DNA from: Kumtagia ephedrae
GTDB lineage: Bacteria > Pseudomonadota > Alphaproteobacteria > Rhizobiales > Rhizobiaceae
Length of the DNA: 64,000 bases
Reading direction: 5' to 3'
Assembly (NCBI RefSeq): GCF_003012745.1
Contig: NZ_PXYK01000007.1
Coordinates: forward strand, 62,001 to 126,000
Shown here: positions 26,523-34,901 of the stretch, one piece after another
Layout of the letters: each line of letters opens with the position of its first letter
Position numbering within the stretch: the first letter of the stretch is position 1
The notes under the pieces: model-generated
Databases searched by the model: none
Told to the model about the DNA's origin: nothing
What the model saw: the letters and a program-made list of their open reading frames with translations, nothing else
Program-made: the position numbers and the translations under genes

Positions 26523-26786
26523 TTGAACCTTCTACCCCTCCACAAGCTGATCGCCGGACGCGGCGACGGCCTGCACCCGCACCTCGTCTACCTGCTCGAG
26601 GCCCGCGCGAAATCCGCGGCCGATCCGGCGATCAAGGAGCTTGCGCTTCATCGCGCCGACCCGCATATCCAGGCCGGGTCGCATCCGAACCGGAGTGCGG
26701 GCGCGCAGTTGCCTGAGGGCGTCGTGCGTTTTGCGCCGCGGTCAGCGGAAGCCAGGAGACACGGCCGCTCGAAATCGGCCCGATGA
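26523..26786 (+). CDS. Unknown protein, 87 aa
   Basis: A TTG-started ORF (MNLLPLHKLIAGRGDGLHPH) with a purine-rich GGCAGGAG upstream. It is His- and Arg-rich and soluble; the C-terminal third is basic and low in complexity. The N-terminal half, with several histidines, looks more gene-like than the tail. It lies between a terminator and the haem monooxygenase gene (22-nt gap to the latter) and may be co-transcribed with it. No family is recognised and the call is tentative. Confidence 0.45.
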   Translation: MNLLPLHKLIAGRGDGLHPHLVYLLEARAKSAADPAIKELALHRADPHIQAGSHPNRSAGAQLPEGVVRFAPRSAEARRHGRSKSAR

Positions 26787-26808
26787 GGAATCACGGAAAG
26801 GAAATGCC

Positions 26809-27123
26809 ATGTTCATCGCAATGAACCGCTTCAAGGTGCAGAAGGGCTCGGAGGAAGCCTTCGAGAACGTCTGGAAGGGCCGCGATTCCAAGCTCTCCGA
26901 AATGAAGGGGTTCAAGCAGTTCCACCTGCTGCGCGGCCCGGTGAACGAGGAGGAAGGTTATACGCTGTTCGCCTCGCACACGGTGTGGGCGAGCCAGGAC
27001 GATTTCGTCGCCTGGACCAAGTCGGAGAATTTCCGCGCCGCCCACCGCAACGCCGGCGACAACAAGCCGCTCTATCTCGGCCATCCGCAGTTCGAGGGTT
27101 TTTCGGTGGTCGAGGGGGCCTGA
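26809..27123 (+). CDS. IsdG/HmuQ-like antibiotic biosynthesis monooxygenase (haem-degrading)
   Basis: A 104-aa ABM-fold protein beginning MFIAMNRFKVQKGSEEAFEN. The family helix region is FQFHLLRGP-like (here FKQFHLLRGP), then YTLFASHTVWASQDDFVAWT and FRAAHRNAG, with the histidine of the last a plausible haem ligand. Homologues called HmuQ/HmuD or IsdG open haem to release iron. The haem locus supports this over a quinol monooxygenase role. It has a weak ribosome site (GGAAAGGAAA). Confidence 0.82.
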   Translation: MFIAMNRFKVQKGSEEAFENVWKGRDSKLSEMKGFKQFHLLRGPVNEEEGYTLFASHTVWASQDDFVAWTKSENFRAAHRNAGDNKPLYLGHPQFEGFSVVEGA

Positions 27124-27196
27124 CGCTCAGGCGCGCCTCCTCGCTGCTTGGGAGGAGAAGTCCGGAAGGCAACGCAGCTTTTCCGACGCTGCGGCG

Positions 27197-27565
27197 TTAT
27201 CGCCGCAGCGGCAGCAGTCGTATACGCACCCGCACCGGGTCAATCGACAACAGCGCGCCGGCCTCCAGTTCCGTCGCCATCTGATGTAGAGCCCTGATCA
27301 CCGGCTCGCCGATTGCATCGGGGCTGACATCGTCGGAACGAACCTGAATGACGCTCGGCTTCCCGCCATTGGTCGCGGCAAGGATCGAGCTGAAGTCGAG
27401 ATCGTGCGTCAGCACGATGTAGCCCTCAACCTTCGCATGTTTCATGATCTCTTTGTCGGAAGCATTGGCCGCGCCGATGGTCGACCAATGTGCCGCCTCG
27501 AAGCCGGCGACAACAAGCCTGCCGATCCATGCCGGGGACAGGTTCATGTCAATGAGAATTCTCAT
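27197..27565 (-). CDS. DUF5615 PIN-like toxin
   Basis: A 122-aa PIN-like nuclease-fold protein of the DUF5615 family. The acidic residues expected of the fold appear in MRILIDMNLSP, in ASDKEIMKHAKVEGYIVLTH, and in THDLDFSSI. The family is paired with DUF433 proteins in toxin-antitoxin modules, and here the start overlaps the DUF433 stop by ATGA. The activity is presumed to be RNA cleavage. Confidence 0.85.
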   Translation of the reverse strand: MRILIDMNLSPAWIGRLVVAGFEAAHWSTIGAANASDKEIMKHAKVEGYIVLTHDLDFSSILAATNGGKPSVIQVRSDDVSPDAIGEPVIRALHQMATELEAGALLSIDPVRVRIRLLPLRR

Positions 27566-27792
27566 TCACCGGCCAGCACGACTTCCCTCTCGTCGGCGCG
27601 CCAGGCCGCATAGCGGAGCGCCTGCATGACGTCTTCGCGCTCAAGATAGGGAAAATCGGCAAGGACGTCGTCAACGCTGTGACCGGCGCCGATCTGCGCG
27701 ACAATCATCCCAACCGTTACCCGCATGCCACGAATGCAGGGGCGACCGCCCATCTTTCCGGGCTCCAGGGTGATGCGGTCAAAAGACTCCAT
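27562..27792 (-). CDS. DUF433 antitoxin
   Basis: A 76-aa protein with the DUF433 pattern RITLEPGKMGGRPCIRGMRV, then VGMIVAQIGAG and VLADFPYLEREDVMQALRYA, a helix-turn-helix-like fold. It is translated just before and coupled to the DUF5615 toxin gene and probably both neutralises it and represses the operon. The start at 27792 gives MESFDRITLEPG, the usual family beginning. Confidence 0.85.
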   Translation of the reverse strand: MESFDRITLEPGKMGGRPCIRGMRVTVGMIVAQIGAGHSVDDVLADFPYLEREDVMQALRYAAWRADEREVVLAGE

Positions 27793-27880
27793 CCAACGCT
27801 CCTCGGGACCTTCCGGCTCCGAACATACATGCAGCCGTTCGACAATCTCTATCACGGATGAGCCGACATCCGAAGCGCCC

Positions 27881-30800
27881 TCACCCCGCGCCGGCCAGCA
27901 GGCTGGCGTTGCCGCCCGCCGCCGTCGTATCGACGCAGACCGAGCGTTCATGCGCATAGGCGGCCGGGTTCAGCACCTCGCTGATCAAAGGCACGATCGG
28001 ACCGGGATGGTCGGCCAGCACGCGACGCACGACCCGCATCGCCTCCGGCGTGCCTGAAAACGCCACTGCGTCCACACCGAGCGAACGGGCCTCGACCGGA
28101 TCCGGCCGTCCGTCGACCACCGCCAGCGGCAGGCCCTTTCCGGTCAGCGGCTGCAACGCCGCCGGCGCGCCCGGCGCCACGGCCAGCACCGCATTGCCGG
28201 CGGCGAGCGCCTGGATCGTCTGGGCGAGCAGCGTGTCGCCGTCCGGGCCGAGGCAGAGCACCTTTCCGCGCGGATGCAGCGTCAGCGTGTTGGCCTCGCC
28301 GGTCGGTCCCGGCAGGTCGACCGGGCCGAAATCCGTCGCGGCGGCCGCGGCGATCGCCTCCGCACCCCTGCCGCGCAGCAGCTTGCGCAGCACCGGCACC
28401 CGGTCGGTGCGCATCGACCAGTCGGCCGGATCGGAGAGCGCGTCGGCCAGTTCGGTCGCCGTCACCTTGCGGCCGTCGCCGAGTTCGGTGCCTGCTCCCG
28501 CCGATTTGCGGAAACGACGGAGATAATGCGGCCCGCCGGCCTTCGGCCCTGTACCCGAAAGCCCCTCGCCGCCGAAAGGCTGCAAGCCGACCACCGCGCC
28601 GATCTGGTTGCGGTTGACGTAGATATTGCCGGCATGCACGCCATCGACGATGTGCTGGACGCGCACCTCGATGCGCGTGTGCAGGCCGAAGGTCAGGCCG
28701 TAACCCTTGCGGTTGATGGTTAAGATGACGTCGTCGATGTCGTCGGCCCCAAAACTGGCGACATGCAGCACCGGCCCAAAGATCTCCTTGCGCATCTCCT
28801 CGATGCCGGACACACGGAAGATGTGCGGCGCGACGAAACGCCCTTCCGCCGGCGCGTCGAGTTTTGCGACCAGCCGGCCCTGCCGCTCCATGTCAGCACA
28901 ATAGCCGAGGATCGCCTCGCGCGCCTCGTCGTCGATGACGGGCCCGACATCGGTGGCGATTTTCCAGGGGTCGCCGACGGTGAGCGCCTTGAGCGCGCCC
29001 TCCAGCATCTCCAAAACCTTCTTCTCGACGTCCTTCTGCACGTAGAGGATGCGCAGCGCCGAGCAGCGCTGGCCGGCGCTCTGGAAGGCGGAGGCGAGGA
29101 TGTCGCGCACCGCCTGCTCCGGCAGCGCGGTGGAATCGACGATCATGGCATTGAGCCCGCCGGTCTCGGCGATCAGCATGGCGTCGGGCGCCGCCGTCTC
29201 GGCGAGCTGTTTCTCGATCAGCTTCGCCACCTCGGTGGAGCCGGTGAAGCAGACGCCGGCGATGCGCGGATCGGCGGTCAGCGGCGCACCGACGGACGGC
29301 CCGTCGCCGGGCAGGAGATGCAGCACGTCGGCCGGTACGCCGGCCCGGTGCAGCAGTTCGACCGCGCGCGCCGCGATCAGCGGCGTCTGCTCGGCCGGTT
29401 TTGCGACCACCGCATTGCCGGTCGCCAGGGCCGCGGCAATCTGCCCGGAAAAGATCGCCAGCGGAAAATTCCAGGGCGAGATGCAGGCGATCACTCCCCT
29501 CGCCTCGGTGCCGGGCTCTACCTTCGCCGCCTCGCCGGCGTAGTAGCGCAGAAAATCGACCGCCTCGCGAAGCTCGGCCACGCCGTCGGCCAGCGTCTTG
29601 CCGGCCTCGCGCGTGCACAGCGCGAAGAACTCGGCGGCGTTCTCCTCGTAGAGATCGGCGGCGCGGCGAAGCATCTCCGCGCGTTCGCGGACCGGCCGCT
29701 TCGCCCAGGCGGGCTGTGCCTCCACGGCGATACGCACCGCCGCCGCGACCTGTTTCGCGCCGGCCTCGACAACCGTGCCGACCGTCTCGGCCGGCCTTGC
29801 CGGGTTCAGCACCGGCCGCTTGGTGCCGTAGCCGGCGGCGCGCGGCGCCGGACCGGCCGACCAGCGCTCGGCTCCGGCGAAGGCGCTTCTGGCGTCCTCG
29901 ATACGGGCCAGAGTGTCCGGATCGGATATGTCGAAACCCCGCGAATTGCGCCGCCCGCCACCGAAGATGTCAGCCGGTTTTGCGATCGCCGGATTGGCGG
30001 CCGGGCCTTGGCTCTCCACCACGGCGAACGGATCGCGCGCGATCTCCTCCGGCGGCACATCCTCGTCGGTCACCTGGTGCACGAAGGAGGAGTTGGCGCC
30101 GTTTTCCAAGAGCCGGCGCACCAGATAGGCGAGCAGGTCGGAATGCGCGCCGACCGGCGCATAGATGCGGCAGCGCGTGCCTTCCGCCTTGCGCACGGTC
30201 TCGTGCAGCGCCTCGCCCATGCCGTGCAGCCGCTGGAACTCGAATCTTTCACGGTCCGGCGCCATGCGCAGGATGGCCGCGACGGTGTGCGCGTTGTGCG
30301 TGGCGAACTGCGGGTAGATGCGGTCGGTCATGCCCAGCAGCTTTTTGGCGCAGGCGATGTAGGAAACGTCGGTGTTCACCTTCCGCGTGAACACCGGATA
30401 GCCGGAGAGCCCCAGAACCTGCGCCCGCTTGATCTCGGTGTCCCAGTAGGCCCCCTTGACCAGCCGCACCATGATGGTGCGGTCGAGCCTTTGCGCAAGC
30501 GCGTACAGCCAGTCGATGACGAAAGCCGCGCGCGGCCCGTAGGCCTGCACCACGACGCCGAACCCGTCCCACTCCGCCAGCCGCGGATCGGCGAGCACCC
30601 GCTCGATCACGTCGAGCGAGAGGTCGAGCCGATCGGCTTCCTCGGCGTCGATGTTGAGCCCCATCCTCGCATGGGCCGCGGCCAGCGCCAGCGACAGCAG
30701 CCGTTCGCTCATGACGGGCAGCATGGTCTCGCGCTGCGCCTGCTCGTAGCGCGGATGGATGGCCGAGAGTTTTACCGAGATGCCGGGATTGTAGCGGATC

Positions 30801-31492
30801 TCCGGGGCATTGGTGCCGCTGTTGAGCGACGAGATCGCATCGGCATAGGCCTTAAGGTAGCGCAGCGCGTCGGCTTCCGTCCGCGCGGCCTCGCCCAGCA
30901 TGTCGTAGGAATAGAGATAACCCTTCTCCATCGTGTCGCCGCCGCGCCGCACCGCTTCGTCGATGGTGCGGCCGAGCACGAACTGCTCGCCCATCTCGCG
31001 CATGGCGGCCGACACGGCGCGGCGGATGACGGGCTCGCCCAGCCTGCGCACCATCGAGCGCAGCGTGCCGGCGATGCCGTCGTCCTCGCTTTCGTCGAGC
31101 ACCCGGCCGGTCAGCATCAGCGCCCAGGTCGAGGCGTTGACGAAGATCGAGCTCGATTTCCCCGAATGCGCCGACCAGTCGTGCGGTGCGATCTTGTCCT
31201 GGATGAGGTCGTCCATGGTCTGCGTGTCGGGCACCCGCAGCAGCGCCTCCGCCAGGCACATCAGCGCCACACCCTCCTTGGTGGAGAGACCGTAGGCCGA
31301 CAGAAAAACCTCCATCAGCCGGGGATCGGAGGAGGCGCGCACGGCGCACACCAACTCGGCGGCGCGCGTGGAAATCGCCTTGCGCTGCTCGGGCGTCAGA
31401 CCGGCGAGTTCCACCAGCCGAGCCAGCGCCTCGTCCTCGTCGGGAAGGTAGTTTTCGCGGATATGGCTGCGGAGCACGTCGAGCGCGGTCAT
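27881..31492 (-). CDS. putA: Bifunctional proline dehydrogenase / glutamate semialdehyde dehydrogenase
   Basis: A 1203-aa enzyme oxidising proline to glutamate. The proline dehydrogenase barrel covers about residues 60-480 (GYLYSYDMLGEAARTEADAL, NPGISVKLSAIHPRYE, MVRLVKGAYWDTEIKRAQ). The aldehyde dehydrogenase covers about 530-1020 (SPWNFPLAIFSGQIAAALA, catalytic Cys in SAGQRCSALRIL). A C-terminal ALDH-like extension follows. It lacks the N-terminal ribbon-helix-helix of self-regulating PutA proteins; the divergent Lrp-type PutR gene fits that. Long open frames on the opposite strand are codon-bias artefacts. Confidence 0.96.
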   Translation of the reverse strand: MTALDVLRSHIRENYLPDEDEALARLVELAGLTPEQRKAISTRAAELVCAVRASSDPRLMEVFLSAYGLSTKEGVALMCLAEALLRVPDTQTMDDLIQDKIAPHDWSAHSGKSSSIFVNASTWALMLTGRVLDESEDDGIAGTLRSMVRRLGEPVIRRAVSAAMREMGEQFVLGRTIDEAVRRGGDTMEKGYLYSYDMLGEAARTEADALRYLKAYADAISSLNSGTNAPEIRYNPGISVKLSAIHPRYEQAQRETMLPVMSERLLSLALAAAHARMGLNIDAEEADRLDLSLDVIERVLADPRLAEWDGFGVVVQAYGPRAAFVIDWLYALAQRLDRTIMVRLVKGAYWDTEIKRAQVLGLSGYPVFTRKVNTDVSYIACAKKLLGMTDRIYPQFATHNAHTVAAILRMAPDRERFEFQRLHGMGEALHETVRKAEGTRCRIYAPVGAHSDLLAYLVRRLLENGANSSFVHQVTDEDVPPEEIARDPFAVVESQGPAANPAIAKPADIFGGGRRNSRGFDISDPDTLARIEDARSAFAGAERWSAGPAPRAAGYGTKRPVLNPARPAETVGTVVEAGAKQVAAAVRIAVEAQPAWAKRPVRERAEMLRRAADLYEENAAEFFALCTREAGKTLADGVAELREAVDFLRYYAGEAAKVEPGTEARGVIACISPWNFPLAIFSGQIAAALATGNAVVAKPAEQTPLIAARAVELLHRAGVPADVLHLLPGDGPSVGAPLTADPRIAGVCFTGSTEVAKLIEKQLAETAAPDAMLIAETGGLNAMIVDSTALPEQAVRDILASAFQSAGQRCSALRILYVQKDVEKKVLEMLEGALKALTVGDPWKIATDVGPVIDDEAREAILGYCADMERQGRLVAKLDAPAEGRFVAPHIFRVSGIEEMRKEIFGPVLHVASFGADDIDDVILTINRKGYGLTFGLHTRIEVRVQHIVDGVHAGNIYVNRNQIGAVVGLQPFGGEGLSGTGPKAGGPHYLRRFRKSAGAGTELGDGRKVTATELADALSDPADWSMRTDRVPVLRKLLRGRGAEAIAAAAATDFGPVDLPGPTGEANTLTLHPRGKVLCLGPDGDTLLAQTIQALAAGNAVLAVAPGAPAALQPLTGKGLPLAVVDGRPDPVEARSLGVDAVAFSGTPEAMRVVRRVLADHPGPIVPLISEVLNPAAYAHERSVCVDTTAAGGNASLLAGAG

Positions 31493-31602
31493 GACGATCC
31501 TGTTGGCGCGGGGCGGAGTGGAAAGGATGACGCTCGATTATCATGCACCGCTTTTCGGCGGGAACCAAACTTGTGGTGCCAGCAATCCGATCGAACTATA
31601 GA

Positions 31603-32091
31603 ATGGCTGATCAAGAACCGAATCAGATCATAATCTCTATGCGGGAAGACCAACTGGACCGCATCGACCGCAACATCCTTGCCGCGCTTTCGCGCGAAGG
31701 TCGGCTGTCGGCGAGCGAACTGGCGGCCAAGGTCGGCCTGTCGAAGACGCCGGTGCAGGCGCGGGTGCGTCGGCTGGAGAAGGACGGCTTCATCCGCGGC
31801 TACATGGCCGTCATCGACCGCGAGCGCATGGGCGAAGGCCATGTCGCCTTCGTGCAGGTAAAACTGTCGGACACGCGCTCGCTGGCGCTTAATGAGTTCA
31901 ACCGCGCAGTGCAGGCCGTACCCGAGATCGAACAGTGCCACATGATGGCGGCGAGCTTTGACTACCTCTTGAAAGTGCGCACCCGCGACATCGCCGCCTA
32001 CCGCCGCGTGCTCGGCGAACGCATCTCGGCGCTGCCGCATGTCGCGCAGACGTCGACCTTCGTGGCGATGGAGACGGTGAAGGACCGGTAG
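31603..32091 (+). CDS. putR: Lrp/AsnC regulator of proline utilisation
   Basis: A 162-aa regulator with an N-terminal helix-turn-helix (LDRIDRNILAALSREGRLSA, LAAKVGLSKTPVQARVRRLE) and a C-terminal RAM ligand domain (VPEIEQCHMMAASFDYLLKV). Its position divergent from putA matches rhizobial PutR, an activator responding to proline. Start choice is uncertain: ATG at 31639 would remove 12 residues, and neither has a clear ribosome site. The 110-nt gap to putA must hold both promoters. Confidence 0.88.
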   Translation: MADQEPNQIIISMREDQLDRIDRNILAALSREGRLSASELAAKVGLSKTPVQARVRRLEKDGFIRGYMAVIDRERMGEGHVAFVQVKLSDTRSLALNEFNRAVQAVPEIEQCHMMAASFDYLLKVRTRDIAAYRRVLGERISALPHVAQTSTFVAMETVKDR

Positions 32092-32176
32092 GATGGCAGA
32101 TCACTAAGCACCTGACGTGCCCACGAAGATGGGTTCGAGACGCGAATGGCGCCGCCGCCGTCACATATGATCCGAT

Positions 32177-32683
32177 TTAGTCCAGCACCTTGCGGATATC
32201 GGCAATCGGTCGAAACAACTTCAGTGGGCGATCAGGAAACGGAAGGAAGCCTTCCCGCGCATAGAACGATCGAGCCGCGTCATTCTTGGCATCCACTATG
32301 ACCGCAAAAGAGGCGATTTCGCTGCGGACTACCCGCATCAATGCGTCCGCGAGCAGGAAACGGCCAAAGCCGCGGCCTTGTTGATGCCGGTCGACGGCAA
32401 GTCGGCCGAGCAGAGTCGCAGGCACGAGCGGATAGCGGGCCAAACGACTCACCGTCTGTGCGGGAAGCTCGCTCAGCACAATTGCGGTCGAGGATAGAGT
32501 GTAGTAGCCGCCGATCGAACCATCATCCAGGATGAGCACGAAAGTCGCGGCCATGTTCTTGCGGGCATCCTGCCCAGCCTGAGTTCGAAAATATCGATCC
32601 AGCTGCTCGACGCCACTTGTGAACGCGCCGCGGTCGTGATGGGGGCCAAGAGCTTCGACGCGGAGGCCAGCCGTCAGCTTCAC
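32177..32683 (-). CDS. GNAT toxin, TacT/AtaT-like
   Basis: A 168-aa acetyltransferase. The toxin-type start LRVEALGPHHDRGAFTSGVE and DRYFRTQAGQDARKNMAATF, then YTLSSTAIVLSELP, the acetyl-CoA loop DRHQQGRGFGRFLLADAL, and C-terminal FYAREGFLPFPDRPLKLF match GNAT toxins of DUF1778 modules, which acetylate charged tRNA. Its start is 3 nt after the antitoxin stop on the same strand. Confidence 0.88.
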   Translation of the reverse strand: MKLTAGLRVEALGPHHDRGAFTSGVEQLDRYFRTQAGQDARKNMAATFVLILDDGSIGGYYTLSSTAIVLSELPAQTVSRLARYPLVPATLLGRLAVDRHQQGRGFGRFLLADALMRVVRSEIASFAVIVDAKNDAARSFYAREGFLPFPDRPLKLFRPIADIRKVLD

Positions 32684-32686
32684 TAC

Positions 32687-32989
32687 CTACCCGCCGGTTG
32701 TTTCGCGGTAGCGGCGCATCGTCTCACGCAGCCGGTCATTCGCGGGAGCGGGGTTCAACATGGCTTCAACGAAGGCCTCGCTGTCGCGAACCGACAGTTC
32801 CAGTTGCCGATGCTCCTCGATTGCGCGGCGGGCTGCGTCCTGAACGCTCGCCAGGACGAAGTCGGTCACTGTCCGCCCCTGCAGCGAGGCCGCCCGCTCA
32901 ATCAAACCCTTCTGCTCGGCCGTGACACGGGCCTCCAACCGCTCTGCCTTAGCGCGGGTCCGGGGTGATTTGGTGGCCATGTTCTTCAT
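32687..32989 (-). CDS. DUF1778 ribbon-helix-helix antitoxin
   Basis: A 100-aa antitoxin. The RHH DNA-binding part is RLEARVTAEQKGLIERAASL followed by QGRTVTDFVLASVQDAARRA. The C-terminal tail (VEAMLNPAPANDRLRETMRR) would wrap the GNAT toxin. The ATG at 32989 has ribosome site GGAGGAGAG; ATG at 32980 is an alternative. A near-palindrome at 33018-33031 is a candidate operator for autoregulation. Confidence 0.88.
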   Translation of the reverse strand: MKNMATKSPRTRAKAERLEARVTAEQKGLIERAASLQGRTVTDFVLASVQDAARRAIEEHRQLELSVRDSEAFVEAMLNPAPANDRLRETMRRYRETTGG

Positions 32990-33017
32990 CGTCAGCTCTC
33001 CTCCAAAATGTACGGCC

Positions 33018-33031
33018 AATGACCGGCCATT
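33018..33031. promoter_or_regulatory. Candidate operator of the GNAT toxin-antitoxin operon
   Basis: AATGACCGGCCATT is symmetric apart from one base pair, lies 28 nt upstream of the antitoxin start, and is flanked by GGCC. RHH antitoxins commonly bind such short palindromes in their own promoter. The assignment is inferred. Confidence 0.4.
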
Positions 33032-33087
33032 TCAAGTGAAACCCGTAATGTTCCTTCCGCCCTCGTCGTCCCCCTTTATCTCCACCC

Positions 33088-33114
33088 TGAATGCAGTACC
33101 TTGCGCTGCATTCA
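33088..33114 (-). terminator. Inverted repeat over the stop codon of the dihaem peroxidase
   Basis: TGAATGCAG (33088-33096) and CTGCATTCA (33106-33114) are perfect 9-bp arms around a 9-nt loop. The peroxidase stop codon is the first three bases of the transcribed hairpin. It probably terminates or protects the transcript end; no T-run follows. Confidence 0.5.
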
Positions 33115-34323
33115 ATCCGCACCCCCTGGCGACAGCGTCCCCAAAAACGCCACCAGCGCCGCCCTTTCCCTCTCAGACAATTGCAGCTGCTTTGCCTCCG
33201 AATGCCCTTCCGCCGGCTGCGGGGCGCGGGCATAGTGGTCCACCACCTCCTCAAGCGTCTTGATCTGCCCTGCATGCATGTAGGGCGCCCGCCCGGCCGC
33301 GCCGCGCAGCGACGGCGTCTTGTAGGCGCGCCTCAGTTCTGGCCCGTCGCGCACCATGTGGCGCAGCTCGCCGCAAGCCGCCTCGTCGCCGTCGCGAAAA
33401 CGGCCGAGGCAGTTGAACGGATCGGCCAGCACTTCGGCTGTCGCCGTCTCACGGCCGAGATCGGGCGGCTTGCCCACAGCCGGCGGCACGCCGGTGTTGT
33501 GGAAAAAATCGTCCGTGAAGCGCGGGCCGTTGTGGCAGGTCGAGCAGTTCGCCTTGCCAATGAAGAGTTTCAGGCCGAGCACCTCCTCGTCGCTGAACAC
33601 CGCATCCCCTTCCGGCTCGTACCCTGCGGCGAGCGCGTCGGCGAATCGGTCGAAGCGTGTCGGCTGATGCACAATCGTGCGCTCGAAGGCGGCGAGCGCC
33701 TTGCCGATATTGGCGAAGATCGTATCGATGCCGGCGCGCTTCGCTTCCGGCACCGCGGCCCAGGCCGCGCGCTCGGTCTCGGTTCCGAACGGCCCGGCCG
33801 AAGCAGGAAGATCGGCAAGGTCCGGCAGCGGTCCGAAAATGCGCTCGTAGCGGTCCTTGAATTCACGCGCGATCAGATGCGCATAGGCGGTGCGCGTCCC
33901 GGCATGCTCGTTCATATCCTCCAACGGCACCAGCGCCTGCGCCCACAGGCTGTCACGGCGGCCGTCCCAGAAGAACCACGGGCTGTAGGCGACCCCGGCG
34001 AGCGGCATGGTGCGCCGCTTGGTCTCGCCGACGGCGATCCCGAACGGCCGGTCGTCCTGGAACTGCCGGTCGATCATGTGGCAGGTCGAGCAGGCGACGC
34101 TGCCGTCGCGCGACAGCCTCTGCTCGAAGAACAGCGTCGCGCCGAAGGCAGCGGGCGCCGCCTGGTCGGCGAAGCGGTTGGTCGGATCGGGCGGCAGCGG
34201 TTGTTGCGCCGACAGCGACAACGAGGCGATCGCCGCCTTCTCGGCATCGGAAAAGCCATCGCCGCAGCCGGCCGCTAAGGCGGAGAACCCGACCGCGAAC
34301 AGCAATGCCAGTGCCCGGCGCAT
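33112..34323 (-). CDS. Dihaem cytochrome c peroxidase family protein
   Basis: A 403-aa exported protein with a lipoprotein-type signal (ALALLFAVGFSALAAGC, Cys near residue 20). Two c-type haem sites are present, CSTCHMIDRQF near residue 77 and CSTCHNGPRFTDD near residue 262, as in the CcpA/MauG superfamily. YSPWFFWDGRRDSLWAQAL and LRGAAGRAPYMHAGQIKTLE are family segments. It may reduce peroxide or oxidise a partner in the periplasm. The YtkA-like gene ends 7 nt upstream, so the two form an operon. The 9-bp hairpin at its stop probably ends the transcript. Confidence 0.9.
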   Translation of the reverse strand: MRRALALLFAVGFSALAAGCGDGFSDAEKAAIASLSLSAQQPLPPDPTNRFADQAAPAAFGATLFFEQRLSRDGSVACSTCHMIDRQFQDDRPFGIAVGETKRRTMPLAGVAYSPWFFWDGRRDSLWAQALVPLEDMNEHAGTRTAYAHLIAREFKDRYERIFGPLPDLADLPASAGPFGTETERAAWAAVPEAKRAGIDTIFANIGKALAAFERTIVHQPTRFDRFADALAAGYEPEGDAVFSDEEVLGLKLFIGKANCSTCHNGPRFTDDFFHNTGVPPAVGKPPDLGRETATAEVLADPFNCLGRFRDGDEAACGELRHMVRDGPELRRAYKTPSLRGAAGRAPYMHAGQIKTLEEVVDHYARAPQPAEGHSEAKQLQLSERERAALVAFLGTLSPGGAD

Positions 34324-34330
34324 GGCGCAC

Positions 34331-34771
34331 CTAAAGCAGGATGTTGAAGGTCACCCGGTCGGTGCCGTCGTCGGCCGCGATGTCGAACCGCAGCACCCAC
34401 CGGCCCGGCATGGAGAATTTTAGGCCATCGATCCGATAGCGGCCGTCCCCTTCTGCTGCCGATACGGTCGGCCGGGTCGGCAGGCCGTGATCGTGTTCGG
34501 GCATGCCGCCATCGACAGCGACCCGGGCATTTTCAACCGGACGGCCATCGGGATATCTGAGTTCCAGCGTCCAACTCGCCAGCGGGCCGACCGTCGGCTC
34601 GCCGCCTTCCGGCGCGATCGTGGCGACGAACAGGCGTTTTTCCGTCGCCTTGGAGCGCGCCAGGTCCGGCGTCGCCGCGGTCGGCGCCGTGAGATAGACG
34701 ATGCCCATCGCCGCGGCTGCCAGTGCCACGAAGCCGAGAACGGCAAGGATTTTTGCAATCGGCCTGCGCAC
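34331..34771 (-). CDS. YtkA/FixH-like single-pass membrane protein
   Basis: A 146-aa protein with one N-terminal transmembrane segment (AKILAVLGFVALAAAAMGIV) and a periplasmic beta-sandwich. The domain has the sequence GMPEHDHGLPTRPTV, with Met and His residues that could bind copper, then YRIDGLKFSMPGRWVLRFDI, as in YtkA-like domains. GTG at 34771 has ribosome site GGAG at a good distance; ATG at 34834 is possible but has none. It is translated just ahead of the dihaem peroxidase and may deliver metal or stabilise it. Confidence 0.75.
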   Translation of the reverse strand: MRRPIAKILAVLGFVALAAAAMGIVYLTAPTAATPDLARSKATEKRLFVATIAPEGGEPTVGPLASWTLELRYPDGRPVENARVAVDGGMPEHDHGLPTRPTVSAAEGDGRYRIDGLKFSMPGRWVLRFDIAADDGTDRVTFNILL

Positions 34772-34901
34772 GATCTTCTCCACCACCAATCGCGGCAATC
34801 TACGCTCGCGACCGGCGATCGGAAAGCCGCCCATCGCCGCTTGTGAACGGCTGGCGGCAATGGCAAAAGGCGGCCAAGCTCGACGACGGGAGGAGGCAAA
34901 C

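Noticed and set aside
28763-31633. A very long open frame (over 950 codons) on the plus strand opposite putA
   Set aside because: It is the codon-bias shadow of putA in GC-rich DNA: no ribosome site, a Arg/Gly/His-rich translation and no recognisable domain. Similar long shadows oppose cbs, coxL and soxA.
32125-32145. GGTTCGAG near 32129 as the T-arm of a tRNA or an attachment site
   Set aside because: The flanking sequence does not fold into a tRNA and no matching repeat was found nearby.
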